Shown: positions 57,647-64,000 of the stretch, one piece after another
Layout: each line of letters begins with the position of its first letter
Position numbering within the stretch: position 1 is the stretch's first letter
DNA from: Marchantia polymorpha subsp. ruderalis
Lineage: Eukaryota; Streptophyta; Marchantiopsida; Marchantiales; Marchantiaceae
Length of the DNA stretch: 64,000 nt
Direction of reading: 5' to 3'
NCBI GenBank assembly: GCA_037833965.1
Contig: AP031356.1
Location: 9,756,501 to 9,820,500 of the forward strand
The notes under the pieces: generated by a model
Seen by the model: only the letters and a program-made list of their open reading frames with translations
What the model was told of the DNA's origin: nothing
Database searches by the model: none
Made by a program: the position numbers and the translations under genes

Positions 57647-59732
57647 CAGACAACGACTCTGTGCTGTTTGCCTTGAGTTTATTTATTGAGCATTTCTTTC
57701 TACAGCAATTTATATCGACAGCAAAATTAAATGAGAAATATATCTTATTACTTGCTTCTAGAACCTGTATAGAAAATCCAGTTGCATGTGTCTTCACGTT
57801 GGGAAGCAAAAAAAGTAAGTGAGTGACACCTACCTATGATACTTCACGCCTACGCTTTCGGTATGTTTGTGATGATCTCCTTCGAGACCAAAACAATGAA
57901 CCTTGCCGGTAGGGTCATACGCATTCATGAAGCTGGTGATATCGGTGTCACTGTCGAGACATGACTCGATCGTAAGAGATATCTATCTCATCTCTGAAGT
58001 ATATGACGAGCAAAATCTATTTCAGTCTGACCAATGCAAACGCTGTGCACGATATATCATCATGGAGGAGTATCTTATAGTAAGAATTTGCCTCTGATCA
58101 TTTACTCCCAAGTCGCCTGTCCCAGTGACTCACTCCTTACAAGCAACTGCATTCACAACAGTTGCCATTCGCACTCCGATGCTGAAACTAGAACATGGGT
58201 TCTGACTCCATCTGCAGAGATGAATTCCCTTCCTCCATAGTCCACCCGAGAGAGTTGTCATATGATATCAAATAATCGGAGGAGAAGCTTACATACAGGT
58301 TACTCCCAGTGGTCCTTTGGTTCATGCATAAGAGCTTTACTAAGACTTTTCTGCGACAAGAACACCACATGTATGATCACTCTCAAATGATTATTTTGAT
58401 TTGGAGGATGAGTCTGAGTCGTGGAAAGATACCGAAAAGTATTTGAATATATACTATGGATGTATATATGCTGTATACTATGATCCAAACCTCTTACGAG
58501 TTTTTTTACATCCCACACATTGGATGAGAGAAACATACATTGGATTGGAGGAGGAGATATAATAAATTACAAACCTAAATATAGAAGAGCTAGAGTAACA
58601 TTGCTTACTTGTATTGATACAATTACATATAGTTCATATTATTTATTATTATCAATACATAACAGCAATTTCATCGTTTGTTAAGATTTCTGCATAAAAC
58701 ATAAATATCATAAAACACAGGTTTTATATATTCGTTGGTTCATTTCTATTCCAAATTGTATTTAAATAAAGTTTCTGCTTGCACTATTTGCACAGAAATC
58801 TTTTATCGATCATGTTGGTTCTTATCATATTTGTATATTTCAAATTTTTATATAAATATTTTCTATATCAAACTATGTAAATTATATAAATAAATACAAT
58901 ATTGTAAAACTGAACATATTAAATTTGTTAGAATGTGAACATATGATATTTCTAAAATTGTACCAAGCCAAATTTAAATTTGATAAATAAGTTATTTTCT
59001 GGAAATTTTTGCTCTATAAAATGTTTGTTTGAGATGAAAATATTTTATATGATTATCATGAAAAGATACAATGATAAACATTTATTTATGCTAGTCATGA
59101 CAAGATTATTTGATGTCAAATTTGCTAAATTTGGATATCATATATCATATTTTGCATCTTAAGAAGATTCACGTTAGTAAAAGGTATTTGAATTGATATG
59201 ATTCATGTTTGTCTATTTCAAAAATCACACATGAGCAATAACAAATTTTTTTCTTGTGTGTGGAGGTTTGTTATGTGCTTTAGACTAAAGTTATTTAGGA
59301 ATTTGGAAGCATTACATTTAAAAAAATAACATAGAATAAATTTTGGTTTCAAAACTCATAAATTTAAAATTTTGCTTAAATATTTTCATATAAAAATGTT
59401 GCAATCGTCTATTGAAGATTTATTCCTTTATATTCAATTCTGTTTGTTGGTTATGATTTATATATTGTATGGATTTAAATTATCAAATTCAAATTAGTAA
59501 TTTATAGTAATAACTACTTTCAAAAATTAAGGAGTCAAGTTAAGATTTAGACTAGATAGAAGATTAAAATATTTGAACACAAAAAATTAAAACTTTTAGT
59601 AAACAGTTTTAAAGGTAATGCAAACATTACTTTTAGTAATCCATATCACCATATCATATACTTGGCAAAAAACTGTAACTCCCCGGGCCGAACCCGTTGG
59701 AGCAAAGGGCACGAGACTATAGAAAAAAGGGC

Positions 59733-60038
59733 ACGATTATATAGCCAAAGAGAATAAGCGGCGCCTAAAATCATCCCAAGTGCTGCTAATGTGGCCACTA
59801 ACCTATTTCTTTGGAAAGCTCCTACTAATATAAGAAATTCCCCGATAAAGCTGCTAGTACCGGGTAAACTCATATTGGCTAATGTAAAAAATAAGAAAAT
59901 GGTAGAGAAAATAGGCATGGTGCTGACTAAACCCCCATAATATTTAACAATTCTTGTCTTATGTCGGTCGTATAGAGCGCCAACACATAAAAAAAGGGCT
60001 CAAGAAACCAGTCCATGACTTAACATCAAAATTTTAAT
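59733..60038 (-). pseudogene. nad4: Nuclear copy of mitochondrial nad4 (NUMT)
   Basis: About 300 bp encodes an internal piece of NADH dehydrogenase subunit 4 of respiratory complex I: MLSHGLVS, stop, ALFLCVGALYDRHKTRIVKY, then PIFSTIFLFFTLANMSLPGT, SFIGEFLILVGAFQRN and AALGMILGAAYSLWLYNR. The match ends abruptly after YNR, where unrelated sequence follows. On the other side it ends near 60,038. One in-frame TGA replaces a Ser codon. The flanks are nuclear-type AT-rich DNA, so this is a transferred fragment and not a working gene. The good preservation suggests a fairly recent transfer. Confidence 0.9.
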
Positions 60039-60388
60039 CAAAAAAATATTGAAAAAATCAAAGAATGGATAAATCAATTTAAATAAAAAAAAATTTGAAG
60101 CTAAAATTTCCAATTTTTCATTGAGTATGATGCTTGCTTTCTCTCAATGTCATAGACTTCTTTATATTCTTTTTTAAATAAAAAATAAAATTTGAGCATT
60201 ATTTTTTAGATGTATCTGTTCTATGATTTATCTTTTCATATTCAATAAGAATGCCAAAGTTGAAAAAAATCATATTTAAAAGATTCTAGAACTAATATGT
60301 TTCTTTTTTGTAAATATTTTATTTAATAAGCTAAGATTATTAGAAAAAATCCAAAAATCAATCTCTAGTCAAAAGTTTATGATATCAA

Positions 60389-60433
<45 letters not shown>

Positions 60434-60934
60434 AATGTAATATTGTGACATTGTGAAAAACTCCAATATTGATCAAATATTTCCATGAATTATTGCAATT
60501 GAAGAAGCAAATAATAGCTTATGAGATTCACATTTATGCTTACTCTTTGATGAGATTGAACATCATGCACCAAACAATATGAATCGTTAAAAAAACTAAA
60601 TTCTTAATTTCTTACTAATTTAATATTTTAAGATGTTTCGAAAAATAATTATTGATTAAATAATTATTATTATATTTAAATTAAAAATAAATTTATTATA
60701 AAATAATCAAATATTTTAATAGGAAAAACTCAAATACTTTCAATAAGCTGAAAAATATATTCCTATGAAATGTGAAATTTAATTGCTAACTGATTGCAAG
60801 ATTTAGAGCATTGAATATTAATTTATAGCAAATACATATAGTATATGAAATATAATCTAACTAATGACATGATTATGACTCATAACAGATTATTGACTGA
60901 GAGAAATCAAGCTTTTATTAATTGTAAAAATGTG

Positions 60935-60965
<31 letters not shown>

Positions 60966-62180
60966 TGATGACCAAAAAATTGAATTAAATTTAAAATTAA
61001 ACTTACAAATTTGAAAAAAATTTAATCTTTCGTTTAAAAAATATCCCAGAAATTATTATAGATTAAATATAATAGATTTGAAAAAAAAATTGAGTGATAT
61101 TAAATTCTTTATATGTGGTTTTTTTAATTACTATTATTAAATAATCATCTTTTGCTTACAATAAAGCAGTACAGCATCATCTATTTTTAAATATATTCTA
61201 GATTTGATATTGCTGTAATCAGAAGCCAAATAACGGGATAGATGTTTAACCTATCAAAGAGGAAATCTGATAATTCTTAAAATTTATTTCAAATTTCAAG
61301 AATTGATTCAAGTCATTTTTTAGATATGAAAGAGTATGATATTTTTATGATCTAATGAAAAATGAAATATCCTTAACATTTTAGTTTGATGATAAATACA
61401 GACATGATCTTCAAAATTTTATTCTGAAATTATATATATGATCGCATTTGGACATGCATAAATTGATTAGAATTTTTTTGAAAAAAAAGTATAATTTGTT
61501 TAAAAAAATATTGCCAGAAATTATCAAGAAATTTTTTTATTTGATTGATTGTATGAACCTCTCATTTGAAGTTATTTGTAACAGTGTGTTGTCTATCTTC
61601 ATTGAGATAATCAAACTACATAATACGTTCCAGCAAATCAGATTATAAGTAGCAAGACAATGCAGATCCATATTGAATATGAATTTACTCAAAAATGTTA
61701 TAATATCAAGATACTGTAGAAGGATTTAAATGTACATAATCTAGTCTAGATTTTGAGAAAAATCATTTCAAAGTGAACAACAGTGATCATTTAAACTAGA
61801 TTATGAGTTTTTCTTTCTTCAAGGTCTTGAAGATGATCTTCTTTCTTTATCTTGAGTTCACAACATGTCAATCAGAATCTAGAAACTTCCGATTGATAAT
61901 GGTTTGATAATGATTAATTAATGTATTATATTAATATTTAATACGATTATTCATAAATAAACATAATCTTAATATAAGATCTAGTCTTTTACTTTTTCTA
62001 AATTTTAAAATAGCTTTGCTCATCCTGAACTTTTTATAGATTCTCCTACATAAATTTTGAAAAAAGATTAGAAAGCAAATTTTATAACCAAAGTAAGGAT
62101 TTGGATTAATTCTGCAATACATACAATCATATGCAAAAAACCACAAATATATTTATGACCGCAATCAACTTATGTAAACA
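60039..62180. other. AT-rich gene-free DNA with microsatellites
   Basis: Very AT-rich, no gene recognised. AT dinucleotide runs at 60,391-60,429 and 60,938-60,965. Confidence 0.6.
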
Positions 62181-62189
62181 ACATGTATT

Positions 62190-62920
62190 TTGTTATTGTG
62201 CTTATCTCTTTGTTATCTTCTGAGTAAGTCGAATGAGTCAAAATAAGTGAAAGTTTTCAGGTTTGCCCATCTCTTTGTCATATCTTATTTGAGTTGAATG
62301 AGTCTTGTTTGATCCTTATGTGGTTGCATGTGTTGAGATTTGCAGCGCTTATTTGTTATCTCCTAACTCAGTTCATTGAATCTCACGTTTATCCTACTGT
62401 AGTTGTATATTTTGAGGTTTGCTTATCTCTTTGTCATGTCTTAAATGAGTTGAATGTGTTGAGAGTTGCTTATCTCTTTGTCCACTCCTAAGTGATTTGA
62501 ATGAACCAAACTTAAGTTAAAAGAGTTGAGGTTGCCCATCTCTTTGTCGTGTCTTGATTGAGTTGAAAGTGTTGAGAGTTGATAATCTCTTTGTCCATTC
62601 CTAACTGAGCTGACTGAATCAAACTTAAGTTAAAAGTGTTGAGGTTTGCTAATGTCTTTGTCATGTCTTGATTGAGTTGAATGTGATCAAAGTTGCTTAT
62701 CTCTTTGTCCACTCCTAAGTGAGTTGAATGAACCAAACTTAAGTTAAAAGTGCTGAGTTTTGTTCATCTTTTAGTCATCTATTAACTCATTAGAAGAAGT
62801 CTTGCTTTACCCCTATGTGGTTGCATCTCTGAGCTTATTTGACTGATTCTTGCTTGATGATTCGGTTGCATGTGTTGAGGTTTGCTGAAAATCTCTTTGT
62901 CATCTCCTAATTGACTTGAA
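62190..62920. repeat. Decayed minisatellite (ATCTCTTTGTC family)
   Basis: Degenerate units built around ATCTCTTTGTC, then a CC/AT-rich stretch and TGAGTTGAATG, recur at about 62,207, 62,267, 62,426, 62,471, 62,537, 62,586, 62,650, 62,697 and 62,890. Spacing is irregular (about 45-65 bp, with larger gaps). A 74-codon minus frame across it is a by-product. Confidence 0.75.
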
Positions 62921-63250
62921 CATATTGTGATTTGGTAATATATTCGTCATCTACTAATTGCGTAGAATGAGACTAACTTAGTTAATTGAGTTTTGCTATT
63001 TTGAAAATCTGATGATTCTAGCAATATATTTATCTTTAAGTATTTCAATAGGAGATTTGTTCAAATTATCAAATGTGTTGATGGTTATAATTTTACTACA
63101 TCAGTATTCATAAGTACTTCTCCTTTCGTCGTTGTTGATATTATAGAGAAAAGCCACAATAATCAGAACGGTGTCTTCATTAACTTTCATGTTGCTAATA
63201 GGCAGTGAATATATGCATGAAAGTTGAACAAACCAACAATCTAGAAGATG

Positions 63251-64000
63251 CAACAATCAGATATTTTATGACTAAGGGTCGGAGATATTGTCATTGTTGA
63301 AGACAAGGCAATTGACATGTCGTCTTGAAAGTTCAAAGAGCCTTCGAGGAGCTACCGAGCGCCACCTGATTGAGCTCTCGTGTACGAAATTTCGTTTTCT
63401 CAGAATCATCAGCGCAAAAGAAAGATAGCAAGAGTTGTTCGATTCGTCTTCGACAGACGAACTGAAAACAACTGCAGTGCTTGGCACACGAACAAAGCTT
63501 CAGACATTTGATGTGGAAAGTCGAAGCGGTACCACAACATTGTCAGAGACGAAACCCTCAGCGATGGTACAACACAATTCCGTTCAATCGGTACGAGCGT
63601 ACCAGAAACCATCGCCGAATGCACACCATCTTCGGATGGGAATGAAGGAAGGCCAAGACGGAGAAAATCGCTGATGCCGATAAGAGCCCTCCGTCCTCCA
63701 CAAGCCCAGAGGCCAATCCGCCACACGACGATCCAAGAAAGGACAAAACGGTAAAAGTTCCGATCTACTGAATGAACATCGAAGAAAGCTCAGAACGTCA
63801 GTTTCAGAGGGAGCAGCCTCCGCATGCATGTCGTGAAGTCGGGAAACCGGAGGACGCAGACCGGTGGTCAGAAGTCGAGTACACCCGCGGTCTCGCGACG
63901 ATATGTTTCCAGGACTCACGACATTCAGAGTTCAAATGCCTCTCGTACCGCAGCCGCCGCGCCGCAGGCTTGCCGCTGACTGGACCCAGCTGCTCAGCGC
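63251..64000. other. GC-richer sequence at the right edge, unassigned
   Basis: Composition rises sharply toward the end of the window. Overlapping frames of 60-111 codons exist on both strands, without a domain I recognise. It may be the edge of a gene continuing outside the window. Confidence 0.35.

Larger units (their letters stand above)
56291..59732. other. F-box upstream region and AT-rich intergenic DNA
   Basis: The first 250 bases are GC-richer and probably hold the F-box promoter. The rest is AT-rich with no recognised gene. Local structures: a TA/CA microsatellite near 56,819-56,840, a G homopolymer at 57,498-57,523 and a strong hairpin at 57,606-57,646. Confidence 0.5.

Noticed and set aside
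62512-62736. 74-codon minus-strand frame
   Set aside because: Formed entirely by the decayed minisatellite units.

Overview
The window looks like nuclear DNA of a land plant. The evidence is GT-AG introns in a DR1 (NC2-beta) gene, a plant-type mitochondrial nad4 fragment embedded in AT-rich nuclear-looking DNA, a plant-style F-box gene, an NF-YC-like gene and Ty3/gypsy retroelements. A bryophyte or other non-seed plant is possible, but nothing here proves it.

Layout. 1.4-2.9 kb: a five-exon DR1/NC2-beta gene on the minus strand, followed by a GC-rich upstream region to about 4.5 kb. 4.8-9.4 kb: very AT-rich, gene-free DNA with foldback hairpins. 9.45-11.95 kb: 5' part of a decayed Ty3/gypsy element on the plus strand (gag, protease, start of RT). 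The RT resumes at 42.81 kb, so about 30.9 kb has been inserted into it. 43.2-52.6 kb: mostly unassigned, with a decayed aspartic-protease fragment near 46.6 kb. 52.67 kb: NF-YC-like histone-fold gene. 55.0-56.3 kb: F-box gene on the minus strand. 59.7-60.0 kb: nad4 NUMT. The rest is AT-rich DNA with microsatellites and a decayed minisatellite near 62.5 kb.

The main result is the insert at 12,933-42,601. It is a nest of six copies (called U1-U6 here) of one repeat family, all in minus orientation. On the minus strand each unit starts TGTGGTA(A/C)CC and ends GG(G/A)TTAT(T/C)ACA. Each is flanked by its own perfect 5-bp target-site duplication: U1 TACAC, U2 AGGCG, U3 CTTCC, U4 CCTCT, U5 ACTCT, U6 CGTCT. 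U1 (12933-42601) contains U2 (26625-42319) and U3 (16203-26397). U2 contains U5 (27685-33022) and U6 (34463-39843). U3 contains U4 (17823-22688). Without nested copies the units are about 3.8, 5.0, 5.3, 4.9, 5.3 and 5.4 kb.

A typical unit has a leader of about 1.2 kb rich in short palindromes, one long ORF (ORF1, about 850-960 codons from a shared ATG) of unrecognised family, a TATA box just after the ORF, and a terminal module of about 0.96 kb. No unit holds a second copy of its own ends. U3 carries a three-zinc-knuckle gag and the start of a retropepsin. My interpretation is that the units are solo giant LTRs (about 5 kb, with an ORF inside the LTR), or a rearranged element in the case of U3, of a Ty3/gypsy family that repeatedly inserted into itself. 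That reading is inference; the termini, TSDs and nesting are directly visible.
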